From an uncultured Collinsella sp. (lineage in GTDB: Bacteria; Actinomycetota; Coriobacteriia; Coriobacteriales; Coriobacteriaceae), in the NCBI GenBank assembly GCA_959020035.1, contig CAUEQX010000129.1:1-5112 (forward strand): 5,112 nucleotides of DNA. The letters are read 5' to 3'. The translations under genes and the position numbers were made by a program. Below are positions 4,993-5,112 of this stretch, piece by piece (within the stretch, counting starts at the first letter, position 1; each line of letters begins with the position of its first letter). The notes under the pieces are model-generated. The model made no database searches, was not told the origin of the DNA, and was given only the letters and a program-made list of their open reading frames with translations.

Positions 4993-5009
4993 CCCAGCTA
5001 GATGTCGTA

Positions 5010-5033
5010 TATAAAGCCTTTTGACAGCTCGAT
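5010..5033 (+). repeat. 24-base direct repeat, copy 1
   Basis: The block begins TATAAAGCC and ends CGAT. It matches the copy at 5054-5077 at about 18 of 24 positions, with a 44-base period. It lies just beyond the terminator, in the presumed control region of a gene that starts right of the window. Confidence 0.5.
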
Positions 5034-5053
5034 TTTGCCCCGTGGGGGTCAAA

Positions 5054-5077
5054 TATAAAGACCTTTGATGGTACGAT
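5054..5077 (+). repeat. 24-base direct repeat, copy 2
   Basis: The block begins TATAAAGACC and ends CGAT. TAAAGACCTT within it recurs exactly at 6-15 at the window start. No standard -35/-10 pair at 16-18 bases spacing could be placed on it, so it may be a regulator site or a non-standard promoter element. From 5078 to 5112 I see no coding start that can be supported. Confidence 0.5.
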
Positions 5078-5112
5078 GCTCGCGTCAATGACATGGTGGC
5101 TCTCGACAGGGG

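Noticed and set aside
5021..5049. TTGACA at 5021-5026 as a -35 box
   Set aside because: At 16-18 bases downstream there is only a G-rich stretch, with no -10-like hexamer. The nearest TATAAA is 27 bases away.
4795..5094. 99-residue minus-strand frame in the right intergenic region
   Set aside because: It crosses the terminator hairpin and both copies of the direct repeat, and its composition is that of non-coding GC-rich DNA.

Overview
The window is GC-rich, by eye a little over 60%, with short intergenic regions, intrinsic terminators and AAAGGA-type ribosome binding sites. This, together with an SPFH (band 7) gene followed directly by a small Arc-type ribbon-helix-helix gene, a pairing known from actinobacteria, suggests a high-GC Gram-positive. 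Coriobacteriia (Collinsella, Olsenella or Eggerthella relatives) is my best guess. That assignment is inference; the window holds no marker gene.

Left part (1-494): an intrinsic terminator belonging to something upstream of the window, then a short plus-strand gene for a one-domain O6-alkylguanine-DNA alkyltransferase-like protein that keeps the PCHR cysteine. It ends at a hairpin shared with the converging gene. Middle left (526-1620, minus): a five-segment membrane protein of unknown function that looks like two rounds of membrane segments followed by a small soluble domain, possibly PH-like. Middle (1765-3304, minus): a Mef-type major facilitator drug exporter with a strong terminator, a TATAAT promoter and a leader of about 140 nt.

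The most interesting element lies in that leader. A nine-codon reading frame with a strong Shine-Dalgarno encodes MLASMRIWL. This closely resembles MTASMRLR and MTHSMRLR, the leader peptides that make mef/msr and ermD resistance genes inducible by macrolides through ribosome stalling. A perfect 7-bp hairpin starts four bases after its stop codon. The 3' arm of that hairpin can pair instead with a segment lying just before the exporter's ribosome binding site. Together these look like a drug-sensing attenuator for the exporter.

Right part (3381-4985, plus): a divergent promoter with a palindromic operator candidate drives an SPFH-domain membrane protein and then a 63-residue ribbon-helix-helix protein. 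A GTGCAA-AA-TTGCAC palindrome lies between the two genes, and an intrinsic terminator follows. The last 100 bases contain no gene start. They carry two copies of a 24-base motif 44 bases apart, related to a sequence at the very start of the window.
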